Of a stretch of DNA of 64,000 nt, positions 1 through 8,932 are shown in pieces. Source of the stretch: SG8-38 sp041576815 (lineage in GTDB: Bacteria > Myxococcota_A > Polyangia > Polyangiales > Houyiibacteriaceae). Location: assembly GCA_041576815.1 (NCBI GenBank), contig JBFGKE010000002.1, positions 111,921-175,920 on the forward strand. Direction: 5' to 3'. The stretch's first letter is position 1, and every line of letters starts with the position of its first letter. The notes beneath the pieces are model-generated. The model searched no databases and was not told where the DNA came from. It saw nothing but the letters and a program-made list of their open reading frames with translations. A program made the position numbers and the translations under genes.

Positions 1-2350
1 ACACCACCACGATGACCCGATGCGCAAGACGCGCAGCGCGGCGCAGCGCGGGGCCGCTCAGCGGGCCGTTCCAGGCGAGCGCGACGCCGGTCACCTGACC
101 CGAAGAGCGAGGCTCCGCGGGCGGGTTCGAACGCCGCAACCCAGTCACCTCATCCTCGCCGTTGCCGAGAAGGCGGACGGCCGCTTGCATCACCGCCTCC
201 GACGCGGTCGTGAAGCGAGCGTCGACGGAACCGGGGAAGGCTGGTCCGACGCGTGACGTTTGGTCCGTCGCCATGGGCACGGGCCGCGTCAATAGAAACG
301 CCTCCTCGTCAGCGTCCTGGCTCTTGGCGAACGACACGGTGCTCGGGGACCGCCCGCTCGCAACCGGGACGACCATCCGCACGGTGGCACGGCGAGGCCC
401 CCGCATCCGTCGGAATGGCTCCGGCCCCGTCTTCGGCTCTGGCGGCTCGCTGCCCCTGGCCGACGTCGGGGGCGGCGATGCTGCAGGCGGGTCGCCAGCC
501 AACGGTACGACGCCGGGCCGACTGGACGACTTCACCGCAGGCAAGCCGATCATCGTCTTCTTGCGCGGCGGCCGCGACGAAAACGCCTTTCCCACGTCGC
601 GGGGTGGCGCGGGCGTGACCAATGGAATCGACGTCGCTTCTCGATCTTCGGGTTCGGCGGGTACCGCGGTGCCCGCCGGATTGACGGACGGGGTGCCCTG
701 CGAAGAGAGGCGGCGAGGGGCGGCACGAGGCGGCGCAGAGCCCGGCGGCGGGGTCACCAGCATGGATTCGTATTGGCTCTGGGCACGCTCGCCCACGTCG
801 AGGATCGCGGCAGCCAGCCACGGCGCTTCCGCGAGGCGCATGGCAAACGAGCACGCAAGCTCCCGCTCACCTTCGGTCGCCGGCACCACTAGCGTGCGGC
901 CTGCACCATAGACACCGAGATCTTCGAGCTCGTCGACGAAAGGCTCGAGCGCGTCCGGATCGCGAGGCCAGATCGTCGTACCGAGCACCGGGCCCTTCCC
1001 CCACCAGGCGACCTCACGAGGCGCTTCGGCGGTCAGATCCCGGAGGCGGCGTCCGATGAGCACCAGCGCGACCAACACGACGGTCAGGAACGGAAGCAGG
1101 AGCAGCGGAACGACGAACTTGGTCGAGGCGTTGGAGTCCTCGGGCACCGTGGGAAGCGAGAGCACGCGGAAACCGGTCAGCGGGGTCAAAGTTGCATCCT
1201 GCAGCGTGGCACCGCGCTGGGTGAGCTTCTCGACACGCTCGTCCGCCGCGTCGAGCTCACCGAGAATCCTGCGGGCTTCGGCCTCCTCCGGGGCGAGCGC
1301 CTCGGCCTCCGCCAAGATCCCCGCGAGGAGCGCGCGAAGCGCCGATTCCCTCTCCTTTGCGGCCGCGAGCGCGGCCCGCGAAGTCGCGATCTGCTGTTCG
1401 ACCGCGGCCCGCGCCGGGTTCGAAATCAAAGTCTGCTCGGCGAGCTCGCTCTTGGCCCCTTTGCGCTGTGCCTGAAGGCTGGCGACACGCTCTTTGAGGG
1501 CCTGCACGCGGGGATGCTGCTCGCTCAAGGAAGCCCGAGCGGCCGCCAGCTCGGAGCGTGCCTGCGCGAGGGGGGTGTCGATGGGCGAGCCTTTCTTGGC
1601 ACTGGCGACGATCTGACGGGGCAGCTCTTTGCGAGCTTTCTCCAGCTCTGCAATGCGTGCCTGCTGAGACGCGACCTCCACTGCGGCGGCGTCCGCGGCC
1701 GCGCGAAGATTGGCCGCGCGCCGCAAGAGCACCTCCTGCTCCTGGATGAGGTCGGACTTCCCACTCTCTCGCCGGAACGCGTCGTATGCCTTCGTCGCCC
1801 GATCGCGTCTATCTTTGGCGCGGTCGAGAGCGCTGCGGTTCTCGACGATCAGCCTTTCGAGACGCTTTGCATTGAAGCTCGCCTGCTCCGAAAGAAACAC
1901 GTCGAGCGTCGCCTGCGCCAGCATCTTGGACTCTACGGGGTCCGACGCCTCGGCGACGATTCGCATCGACGCCCGTCCGTCCAAGACTGCGCTGACCCGG
2001 TCTTCGAGCTCCTCGACCGAGACATCCCAGCCGAGACGTTCACGCACCTCGCGTAGCCGGCCGGGAGCGGTCGCAGATTCGACGAATGCGTCGGGCGACG
2101 GATCGCCGCCCTGGCGCACGAGCAGGGGCGTGCCCTCGTAGAGCAGTTGGGCGAATGACCCGTACGTACGCGGTACGAAGAACGACAGGACGAACGCCAA
2201 CACCGAAGCCACGGCAAAGGCGATGAGCAGCCGTTTTCGATACTCGAAGACGATGCGCCAGACGCGCCTCGGCTCGACGGGTAGACCCGGTCGCTTCGCC
2301 CCGGCGCCCTGCTCTGCTGCCTCGTCGAATTCGTCTAAACTGTCGTCCAA
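1..2350 (-). CDS. Wzz/GumC-like polysaccharide chain-length determinant with CpsD-like C-terminal region (3' end outside window)
   Basis: I translated the minus frame by hand; it stays open from 2350 to the window edge (783 codons seen), so the gene is partial. It begins with a short acidic cytoplasmic tail, then a first membrane segment near residues 37-57, then a very long Ala/Glu/Arg-rich coiled coil containing the EQHPRV motif common in GumC/Wzz proteins, a Pro-rich stretch, and a second membrane segment near 410-440. After it comes a cytoplasmic region that resembles the CpsD/BY-kinase fold (GRTLVVPATEGERE) but has no Walker A GKS/T. A low-complexity Pro/Ser linker and a second conserved block (LAWNGPLSGPALRRAARLA) follow. 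The TTG start at 2350 is the only start after the upstream in-frame stop and has GAAGGG six bases upstream. The family sets the length of exported polysaccharides at the inner membrane. Confidence 0.75.
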   Translation of the reverse strand, partial: MDDSLDEFDEAAEQGAGAKRPGLPVEPRRVWRIVFEYRKRLLIAFAVASVLAFVLSFFVPRTYGSFAQLLYEGTPLLVRQGGDPSPDAFVESATAPGRLREVRERLGWDVSVEELEDRVSAVLDGRASMRIVAEASDPVESKMLAQATLDVFLSEQASFNAKRLERLIVENRSALDRAKDRRDRATKAYDAFRRESGKSDLIQEQEVLLRRAANLRAAADAAAVEVASQQARIAELEKARKELPRQIVASAKKGSPIDTPLAQARSELAAARASLSEQHPRVQALKERVASLQAQRKGAKSELAEQTLISNPARAAVEQQIATSRAALAAAKERESALRALLAGILAEAEALAPEEAEARRILGELDAADERVEKLTQRGATLQDATLTPLTGFRVLSLPTVPEDSNASTKFVVPLLLLPFLTVVLVALVLIGRRLRDLTAEAPREVAWWGKGPVLGTTIWPRDPDALEPFVDELEDLGVYGAGRTLVVPATEGERELACSFAMRLAEAPWLAAAILDVGERAQSQYESMLVTPPPGSAPPRAAPRRLSSQGTPSVNPAGTAVPAEPEDREATSIPLVTPAPPRDVGKAFSSRPPRKKTMIGLPAVKSSSRPGVVPLAGDPPAASPPPTSARGSEPPEPKTGPEPFRRMRGPRRATVRMVVPVASGRSPSTVSFAKSQDADEEAFLLTRPVPMATDQTSRVGPAFPGSVDARFTTASEAVMQAAVRLLGNGEDEVTGLRRSNPPAEPRSSGQVTGVALAWNGPLSGPALRRAARLAHRVIVVV

Positions 2351-2374
2351 AACAAGCCCTTCGACTCGTTGAGC

Positions 2375-2989
2375 ATGCAGGCCGAAGCACCCTCAGGGCA
2401 AGTCGACATCGGAAATGAGGCTGCTACCGTCGCGCCATTCATGCGCCCGTGGGTCGAAAAGCTCGTGGCTGCCTGGGGAATCGCCTGGGTCTCCCTCCTG
2501 CTCGGCAGGGCGATTTGGCGCCTCGGCCCGCTGGCACTCGAGCCGTGGGCCGACGGTGTGATGACCCACGCTCAAAAAGGGATCTACGTCGGCTGGCTGG
2601 TCTTGAATGCGTATCTCGAGGGGTACCGCGGCTTTCAGCTTCGCTTCTCGCCTCGCGTGGTCACGCGAGCGGTGTACCTCGGTCAGAATCCTCGCCCGGT
2701 TTGGGTCGTCCTGGCGCTTCCATTTTGCATGAGTCTCTTTCACTCGACGCGTCGACAGATGACCGTGAGCTGGGTCTTCATCGGCGCGCTGGTGGTCGTG
2801 ATCTGGTGGGTTCGATCGCTTCCGCAGCCGTGGCGCGGCATCATCGACGGCGGCGTGGTGCTCGGCCTCGCGTGGGGCCTCGGGGTGATCTGGTGGCTCT
2901 TCGCCAGGTATCTGATGGGGGCGAAGGTGCCGCCTCCAAACGACCTCCCCCCGCAAAAACTGCGGCAAGAGCAGCCTGCCCTGGGCTGA
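2375..2989 (+). CDS. Polytopic membrane protein of unknown function
   Basis: About 204 residues with some five hydrophobic segments (roughly residues 32-50, 70-85, 109-122, 130-145 and 160-180) and a short polar, Pro-rich C-terminus. I do not recognise a family. It is divergent from the Wzz-like gene, with only about 25 bp between the two starts, so their promoters must overlap each other or the coding sequence. The start is uncertain: a TTG at 2369, the ATG at 2375 and an ATG at 2441 (FMRPWVEK) are all possible and none has a clear Shine-Dalgarno sequence. Its position next to a polysaccharide-export protein is only a weak hint of function. Confidence 0.6.
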   Translation: MQAEAPSGQVDIGNEAATVAPFMRPWVEKLVAAWGIAWVSLLLGRAIWRLGPLALEPWADGVMTHAQKGIYVGWLVLNAYLEGYRGFQLRFSPRVVTRAVYLGQNPRPVWVVLALPFCMSLFHSTRRQMTVSWVFIGALVVVIWWVRSLPQPWRGIIDGGVVLGLAWGLGVIWWLFARYLMGAKVPPPNDLPPQKLRQEQPALG

Positions 2990-3038
2990 CGGTCGTTTTT
3001 TTCGAGAAAAAGCCGACCAAGGATACACAAAGCGGTGT

Positions 3039-3081
3039 AAAACCCGCGCTGAACGGGCTGTCAGGCTGGCGCCCGGGTTTT
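3039..3081. terminator. Stem-loop between membrane protein and mepA-like gene
   Basis: An 8-base inverted repeat AAAACCCG / CGGGTTTT (3039-3046 and 3074-3081) encloses a GC-rich loop with further GCGC pairing. It ends in TTTT on plus and, by symmetry, on minus. It sits 50 bp behind the membrane-protein stop codon and fits a transcription terminator for that gene. The preceding 2988-3022 stretch also has a weak GGTCG...CGACC repeat with T and A runs. Confidence 0.4.
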
Positions 3082-3134
3082 GGAGATTGCACACTGGCAT
3101 TCGAGGGGATTCGAGCCACACTTGGCGTCGCAAA

Positions 3135-4082
3135 ATGGGGAATCGGCATTCACAGAGGGTTGAAGCCAGGAGGCTAGTGCCGGCGCTCTGCGCGCTGACG
3201 GCCGCAGCCTTGGTTTGGCTGTCTGGGTCGTGGGGAAGCTCCGCGTCAGCCGAGCTTCCCATGACCGGCGACCCGATGCTTCGTGAGGCACAACACGCCG
3301 AGACACACGCGGAACCTTCGGACGATGACCTGGAGAAGATCGCGCGAATGCCTCGCACCGTGTCGCCGTCGGATCTCGAGCCGAACCCGAGTGTCTCCGT
3401 TGGCTATCCAAATCGTGGGCTCCTCCGCTTCGGCATGCGGATCAACGACGCCCGCGACCTCAGCGTCAAGGTCGGCTCGCTCAACTCGCGTCACGGGACC
3501 GGCGAGCTGGTCAGACTGATTGAAGGCGCGGCACAGGACGTCGCATTCCGTTATCCGCGCGCAGAGCTCACGGTCGGCGATCTGTCACAGCCAGGCGGTG
3601 GTCGCTTCCGTCCGCACGTGTCGCATCAAAGCGGACGTGACGTCGATCTCGGGTTTTACATGCTCGACAGGCGCTCGACTCCGCTCAACGAGCACGTGTT
3701 CGTGCGCTTCAACAACAAAGGCATGGGCAAGCAGTGGGGCGCGCTCTACAAGTTCGACGCTGCTCGCAACTGGGCGTTGATCGAATCTCTGCTCAGCCAC
3801 CCGACAATCGACGTTCAGCACATTTTCGTAGTGAATGCCGTCAAGCGCCTGCTACTGAAGCAGGCGGCCAAGGAAGGCGCCAATCCGGAGGTGCTGATGC
3901 GGGCGCGGCGCGTGATCACGCAGCCTCGTCACGGCGCTCCTCATCGCAGCCACTTCCACGTTCGCATCTACTGCGCCGACGACGACCGTCCGATGTGCAA
4001 GGATCGCCCGCCGTTCTACTCTTGGCACCGCATGCCGGAGCAAGCGCCGGTGGTCAGCGTGGCTCAAGCCAATGATTCATGA
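3135..4082 (+). CDS. Penicillin-insensitive murein endopeptidase-like protein (MepA/peptidase M74 family)
   Basis: About 315 residues. The N-terminus has twin arginines followed by a hydrophobic core and an Ala-Ser-Ala cleavage site (about residue 39), which suggests export to the periplasm. The centre has the M74 zinc signature: GDLSQPGGG followed by HVSHQSGRDVDLGFY (His and Asp ligands near residues 161-171). The C-terminal HRSHFHVRIYC block supplies the remaining ligands. MepA-family enzymes cut the D-Ala-meso-DAP crosslink of peptidoglycan, which agrees with the meso-DAP-type MurE in this window. I chose the ATG at 3135. The frame is open back to a TTG at 3087, and a GTG at 3177 has a better AGGAGG site but would lose the charged part of the signal. 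Its stop overlaps the next start (ATGA). Confidence 0.85.
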   Translation: MGNRHSQRVEARRLVPALCALTAAALVWLSGSWGSSASAELPMTGDPMLREAQHAETHAEPSDDDLEKIARMPRTVSPSDLEPNPSVSVGYPNRGLLRFGMRINDARDLSVKVGSLNSRHGTGELVRLIEGAAQDVAFRYPRAELTVGDLSQPGGGRFRPHVSHQSGRDVDLGFYMLDRRSTPLNEHVFVRFNNKGMGKQWGALYKFDAARNWALIESLLSHPTIDVQHIFVVNAVKRLLLKQAAKEGANPEVLMRARRVITQPRHGAPHRSHFHVRIYCADDDRPMCKDRPPFYSWHRMPEQAPVVSVAQANDS

Positions 4083-5017
4083 GCTTGAAGGGTCACTTCT
4101 GGACCCTCGGCCCGTTTCTTAGACACAACCTGCTCCCTCCGCAGGTTCCCGATTGGCAGCGGTGGGAAACGCGTCTCGAGGACCGGGTCGTCGGTACGTT
4201 GAGCTTGAGCGGTCGTCTCACCCAGGGCCAAGGATCGAGCACCGTCGTCGTCATCGTGCATGGGCTCGGGGGCGACGCGACGAGCTACTACGCGCGCCAG
4301 GCAGCCCTCGCAGCAGCGCGTGCGGACGTCGACAGCCTCCGACTGAATCTGCGCGGCGCAGACCGCGAGGGCGGCGACTACTATCATGCAGGATTGACGG
4401 CCGACCTCGACGCCGCGGTTCGAAGCACCGCACTCGACCGGTATGAGAACATCCTGGTCATGGCCTACTCCCTCGGGGGAAACATGGCCCTTCGCTATCT
4501 CACCCAGCAACCCGATCGCCGGGTTCGCGCGGCCGCTGCAATTTGCTCACCCATCGACCTGGAGCGAAGCGCGCGCTCGATCGATCGGCCCCGGGGCTTG
4601 TTGTACAGGCTCCACGTGCTGAGCGCGCTCAAAGAGATCTATCGGCGGGTGGCGAAGGAGCGCGAGGTGCCGCTGCCGCCCGATGAGGCCGCCCGCATCG
4701 ACACCATCGAAGAATGGGACGAGCGGATCATCGCGCCGCGCCACGGCTTTTCGGGCGCGGAGGACTACTGGGCGCAGACCAGCGCTTGCCACGTGCTGAG
4801 CGACATCGAGACCCCGACCCTCTTCGTCGCAGCGGAGCACGACCCGATGGTGCACATCGACACGGTGAGGCCTTGGTTACAGAATGCGAGCAGGCTTCGG
4901 CGGACCGTGACCAGCCGTGGGGGGCACGTCGGTTTTCCACGGAAGGTCGATCTGGGTCTGGGTGGCCGGGGAGCCGTCGAAGACCAAATCATCCAATGGA
5001 TGTTGGCAGCCACATAG
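4079..5017 (+). CDS. Alpha/beta hydrolase, YheT/ABHD1-3-like
   Basis: 312 residues. The alpha/beta-hydrolase landmarks are in order: oxyanion loop HGLGGD (about 61-66), nucleophile elbow AYSLGGN (Ser near residue 136; the usual first Gly is Ala), acid in AAEHDPM (Asp near 260) and base in SRGGHVGF (His near 287). The overall layout, with the long N-terminal segment before HGLGG, matches YheT-type hydrolases, which are thought to act on acyl esters; the true substrate is unknown. No signal peptide is visible, so it is probably cytoplasmic or peripheral. It overlaps the endopeptidase gene by 4 bases and the next lipoprotein gene by 22 bases, so the three are probably co-transcribed. Confidence 0.85.
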   Translation: MSLKGHFWTLGPFLRHNLLPPQVPDWQRWETRLEDRVVGTLSLSGRLTQGQGSSTVVVIVHGLGGDATSYYARQAALAAARADVDSLRLNLRGADREGGDYYHAGLTADLDAAVRSTALDRYENILVMAYSLGGNMALRYLTQQPDRRVRAAAAICSPIDLERSARSIDRPRGLLYRLHVLSALKEIYRRVAKEREVPLPPDEAARIDTIEEWDERIIAPRHGFSGAEDYWAQTSACHVLSDIETPTLFVAAEHDPMVHIDTVRPWLQNASRLRRTVTSRGGHVGFPRKVDLGLGGRGAVEDQIIQWMLAAT

Positions 5018-8000
5018 CGCTACGATCGGCAGCTCTTTTGGTTCTATGCGCCAGCTGCAACGGGGCGCCTGGCGAAGAGGTGCGCGGTAGAAGGCCCGCA
5101 TCTTGTCCGGAGTCTAGGTCGGCGGAGCTTCCGCTAGCCAACGTGAAGCCCGAGCACGAGACCCTCGACTACTGGCTCACGCGACACGAGGCCTACGGCG
5201 CGCTCGATGCGCCGCTGCTCGACGGGGACGACGTTCGTCGCCACAACGTCGCCCTTCGCCAATCCGAAGACGACCGTGTGTCGGGGCAGGCAGACCTTCT
5301 CGAGGCCGTGGTCCCGCAAGCGCTCCGCGCGCAGGTCGACGAGCGGCTTTCGTACATGCGTGGCCGCCTCGAAGACGGGGACTTGGTCGACGGCGAAGGG
5401 GAGTCGATTGACACCGACGTGGCCGCAGCCTTCGAGATGCCTGCGGCTCTCGAGCTGGCGCCCGAGTGGCGGCGTGCCGAGCGGCTCGTCGCGCTCCGCT
5501 GCGGACCGTTCGACGGGGCCCTCTACGCGCCTCCCGTCGACCGCGACTTCGACCGCAACCGGTGCAGCACGATGCGCAATGGCGAGATCGTCGAGCTCCT
5601 ATCTCGGTGGCCAAGCGGCTTGTGGCTCGCGCGGACCCCTTACGCGATCGGGTGGCTCGACGGCGACGGCCTTTCAGCATCTCTGTCCCGAGAGGAGGTC
5701 GAAGCGCACCTCGCAAACCAGGAGAGGAAACCCTTCACAAGGCGCGCGCTGTTGACCGAAGCGTTTTCGTTTCTCGGTGAGCCGTACGGATGGGGCGGGA
5801 AGGACGGAGGATACGACTGCTCACGATTCCTGCTTGCGCTCTTCGGGCGGTTCGGTATCGAGCTGCCGCGGCACAGCGGCCACCAGGCCATGGCCGGCAC
5901 GTTTTCCGTCGATGTCTCCGAGGTGAACGATCAAAACGAAAAGCAGCTCTTGATCGACGCGGCCGTGCGCCGGGGCATCACGCTTCTTCATTTTCCAGGA
6001 CACATCATGCTGTACCTCGGCCGGACCGACGAAGGCGTGCCGATGGCTATCCATGCGTTTTCCGAATTTCTGACGCCGTGCGACCGCACCGAATTCGAAA
6101 CCGTGAATCGGCTCGACCGCGTGGCGGTCAGCGATCTCTCGCTCGGTGCTGGGAGCACGCGGCAAGACTTCCTCAGCCGGACCACGCGCATCACCGTGCT
6201 CGGCGCCACGCCGGGGCCGGCTCTCGTCGCCGATGCGCTGCAGCGGCCGACGGCCCCGATCGAGAAACCAACGGACCGTTGCTCCGACTCGAAGCTCTCC
6301 GCGATCTTCCCATCCCCAAACCGCCCCAGCGCGGCACAGCCCCTGCGCGTGATCGCGACGACCGAGCAGGACCCGGGGGCCGCTTCTTTGGTTCTCTTCA
6401 CACCCGAGGGCACGAAGCTCACCCCAGCGCAGCGCGTGCTCGATGGCCCGCCCTACAGCCGCTGGGTCGAGGTGTCCGAGCCCGAAGCGGGCCCGTGGGC
6501 GGCGGTTTTCGCCGACGGCGACCGGGTCGTTGCCTGCGAGCGGTTCACGGTGACGCCGCGTGCCGCCGAGCCGCCCGCGCGCGCGCGAATGAGCGCGGCT
6601 TGGGACGCGAACACGCGCTGGGGGCGCAACATGGAAAACCTCTACGCTGCGTTCGTCGAGCAGCTCTTTCGCGATCCAAGCGGCGAGGAGGTGACGTGGC
6701 CCAACCTTCAGGCGGTCATCAGCGACCCAGCACGCAATCTGCTTTACGACTACCGCGCGCCGGGGGAAGACGCCAAGCTCGCCCTCGAGCCCGACTGCGC
6801 TGACCTGCCTTATTTCCTAAGAGCGTATTTCGCGTGGAAGCTTCAGCTGCCTTTCGTCTATCGGCTGTGTACCCGCGGCCGAAAGGACGAGCCGCCGACA
6901 TGCAAGCCGTACGTTTGGAGCAATCTCGACCCGGTTCCGGCAGGCAACCACGCGGCCGCGTTTCAAAAGCTCGCACGCAGGCTGGCCGGGACCGTGCATT
7001 CATCGAGCCCACGCACTCTGCCTGGCGACGACGAGACGGATTTGTATCCGCTGAGCATGCGCCGCAGCTCGTTGCGCCCCGGTACCGTGTTCGCGGACCC
7101 GTACGGCCACGTGCTGGTCGTGGCCCGGTGGAAGCCCCAAAGCATCTCGGACTACGGCGTGTTGATCGGAGCCGACGCCCAACCCGACGGCACCGTAGGC
7201 CGGCGCCGCTTCTGGCGAGGGTCATTCCTGTTCACACCCAAGACCAACGTCGTCGGCGCCGGTTTCAAGGGGTGGAGGCCCGTTCGTTACGACCCTTCGC
7301 GACTTTTGGACGAAGCACCTGCCGCGCCGGTCGACACGAAGACTGCGCCGCCGAACGGCGTAGTGGAATCGAGCGAACCCGCGAGCGAGCCACCGCCGCC
7401 CCCGCAGCCCTGGGCGATCGCGTCCAACGCAGAGCTTCGTCGAGCAGGGGTGCGATCGTGGTCCGACGCGCAGTATCGAGGTTCGGCGGACGATTTCTAT
7501 GCCGCGATCGAAGGCCTGATCAATCCTCGGGCGCTCGACCCGATTCGCCGGCAGATCAGCCTGGTCGATGCCCTCGAGGAGTCGATTCAGCGCCGGCTGA
7601 GCTCAGTCGAAAACGGCGAGAGCTTCATGGAGGCACAAGGCTACGCGCCGATCGAGATGCCGCGTGGCGCCGCGCTGTTCCTGACGACGGGGCCGTGGGA
7701 GGATTACTCCACACCTTCGCGCGACATGCGGCTTCTGATCAGCATCGACGCGGTTCTTTCGTTTCCCGAGACGGTCGCGGCGCATCCCGAGCGCTTCGGC
7801 ATTCGGGAGGTGGAGCACGAGGCTGCCGCGCAACGAGCTCGCACGGCGCTCGTGGAAGAGCTCGAACGACGAACCTTCGAGTATTCGCGTTCGGATGGCA
7901 GCGCTTGGAGGCTCACGTTGAAAGACGTCATCGACCGATCCAAGGCCATGGAGGTCGCCTACAACCCGAACGACTGCGTCGAGGTCCGCTGGGGTGCCCC

Positions 8001-8106
8001 AGAAGCCTCCGACGAGCGCGCTACCTGCAAACGCCGAGCCCCTGCTGAGCAGCAGACGCGCATGAAGAAATACCGGGCTTGGTTTGCAAGACGCGAACGC
8101 CCCTAG
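4996..8106 (+). CDS. Large NlpC/P60-type lipoprotein with a second C/H peptidase-like domain
   Basis: 1036 residues from the ATG at 4996. The frame is open further upstream (to 4714), but that part lies inside the hydrolase gene. The N-terminus is a lipoprotein-like signal ending in CASC (Cys21). An SH3-like region (about 150-240) precedes an NlpC/P60 domain with catalytic Cys275 in GGYDCSRF and His336 in FPGHIMLYLG. A beta-rich region (about 440-530) follows. A second block around 535-740 has Cys601 (PDCADLPYFL) and His705 (DPYGHVLVVARW), the same Cys-then-His arrangement, so it may be a second, diverged papain-fold domain. The C-terminal 300 residues are unrecognised. NlpC/P60 enzymes cleave peptidoglycan stem peptides; here it would act at the outer membrane or in the periplasm, in line with the upstream endopeptidase. 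Confidence 0.8.
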   Translation: MDVGSHIALRSAALLVLCASCNGAPGEEVRGRRPASCPESRSAELPLANVKPEHETLDYWLTRHEAYGALDAPLLDGDDVRRHNVALRQSEDDRVSGQADLLEAVVPQALRAQVDERLSYMRGRLEDGDLVDGEGESIDTDVAAAFEMPAALELAPEWRRAERLVALRCGPFDGALYAPPVDRDFDRNRCSTMRNGEIVELLSRWPSGLWLARTPYAIGWLDGDGLSASLSREEVEAHLANQERKPFTRRALLTEAFSFLGEPYGWGGKDGGYDCSRFLLALFGRFGIELPRHSGHQAMAGTFSVDVSEVNDQNEKQLLIDAAVRRGITLLHFPGHIMLYLGRTDEGVPMAIHAFSEFLTPCDRTEFETVNRLDRVAVSDLSLGAGSTRQDFLSRTTRITVLGATPGPALVADALQRPTAPIEKPTDRCSDSKLSAIFPSPNRPSAAQPLRVIATTEQDPGAASLVLFTPEGTKLTPAQRVLDGPPYSRWVEVSEPEAGPWAAVFADGDRVVACERFTVTPRAAEPPARARMSAAWDANTRWGRNMENLYAAFVEQLFRDPSGEEVTWPNLQAVISDPARNLLYDYRAPGEDAKLALEPDCADLPYFLRAYFAWKLQLPFVYRLCTRGRKDEPPTCKPYVWSNLDPVPAGNHAAAFQKLARRLAGTVHSSSPRTLPGDDETDLYPLSMRRSSLRPGTVFADPYGHVLVVARWKPQSISDYGVLIGADAQPDGTVGRRRFWRGSFLFTPKTNVVGAGFKGWRPVRYDPSRLLDEAPAAPVDTKTAPPNGVVESSEPASEPPPPPQPWAIASNAELRRAGVRSWSDAQYRGSADDFYAAIEGLINPRALDPIRRQISLVDALEESIQRRLSSVENGESFMEAQGYAPIEMPRGAALFLTTGPWEDYSTPSRDMRLLISIDAVLSFPETVAAHPERFGIREVEHEAAAQRARTALVEELERRTFEYSRSDGSAWRLTLKDVIDRSKAMEVAYNPNDCVEVRWGAPEASDERATCKRRAPAEQQTRMKKYRAWFARRERP

Positions 8107-8121
8107 GCGTTTGCCAACGGG

Positions 8122-8877
8122 CTAGCGGTCCGACCAGCTTTGGGCGTTCTCGTCGACTTCGTAGCCGTCGATCGCGCGTGGCTTCGGGCCGGTGATCTTC
8201 TTCGACGTGGGCGATTCGATGGGGATACCGCCGTCGAAGCCGCCGCTGATCCATTCCTTGGTGGGCCAACCCGAGATCGCCTTCCCTTGCCCCAAGGGGA
8301 TGGTGGGCCGCTTGGGCAGCGGCGCGCGAACGTCCCGCAGCACCGGCTGCGGAACCCCGGGAACGGCTTCCACGACGACGGGCGGCTCGTATTCGATCTC
8401 GATCACGGTTGAAACCGTCTCGGACACCGTGGCGTCGAGCGCTTTGAGCACGACGTTGCCCACGCGCTGCTCGATGCATTCACGCGCCACGTTGGAGAGC
8501 CCCGACCCGTACGCTGTCGGCTGGATGACCATGCCGGTAGGCCGGACGATGCCGCTCACGTTGATTCGAATCGTCGTCGGCCGGCTTGCCTCGAAATCTC
8601 TCACGCAGTCGGTTGGGACTCCCACGGCAGTCTGGAGCTCCTGCGAGAGATCGCGTTCGGGCTCTTCGGTGTCGTCCTTGCCGTACCGCTCGAGCACGAG
8701 CAGGGGGTCACGGCGAAGATCGAGCGGGGGCGTGTCAACGAGGCGGGGTTTCTCGGGCGCTGGCGAATAGGTGGCAGAGGAAGGCAGCCCTTGGTTGGCT
8801 CCACGTACGGGCTCTTCCCCGCTCTTGCAGCCCGACGTCAGCAACGCGGCGACGCACAGGGTCCAAACCTTCCTCAT
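8122..8877 (-). CDS. Lipoprotein with TonB-C/AgmX-like domain, function unknown
   Basis: 251 residues with a short charged start, hydrophobic core and TSGC lipobox (Cys17). Residues about 85-165 (TDCVRDF...IRINVSGIVRPTGMVIQPTAYG...VARECIEQRV) follow the pattern of the periplasmic TonB-C-like domain in AgmX/PglI-type proteins of delta-proteobacteria: a conserved Cys pair around a three-stranded fold. The C-terminus is Pro-rich and acidic. It is convergent with the NlpC/P60 gene (15 bp between stops) and upstream of nothing obvious. Its function is unknown; it is likely anchored to a membrane facing the periplasm. Confidence 0.75.
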   Translation of the reverse strand: MRKVWTLCVAALLTSGCKSGEEPVRGANQGLPSSATYSPAPEKPRLVDTPPLDLRRDPLLVLERYGKDDTEEPERDLSQELQTAVGVPTDCVRDFEASRPTTIRINVSGIVRPTGMVIQPTAYGSGLSNVARECIEQRVGNVVLKALDATVSETVSTVIEIEYEPPVVVEAVPGVPQPVLRDVRAPLPKRPTIPLGQGKAISGWPTKEWISGGFDGGIPIESPTSKKITGPKPRAIDGYEVDENAQSWSDR

Positions 8878-8932
8878 GACCCGATTCTAGCGGGGAACGA
8901 CCCGCCAGGGTACTTCACGGCCCAGTCGGGGC

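Noticed and set aside
162..911. 249-codon plus frame at the left edge
   Set aside because: Antisense to the Wzz-like gene, whose minus frame is open, has a coiled coil and two membrane segments, and shows family motifs.
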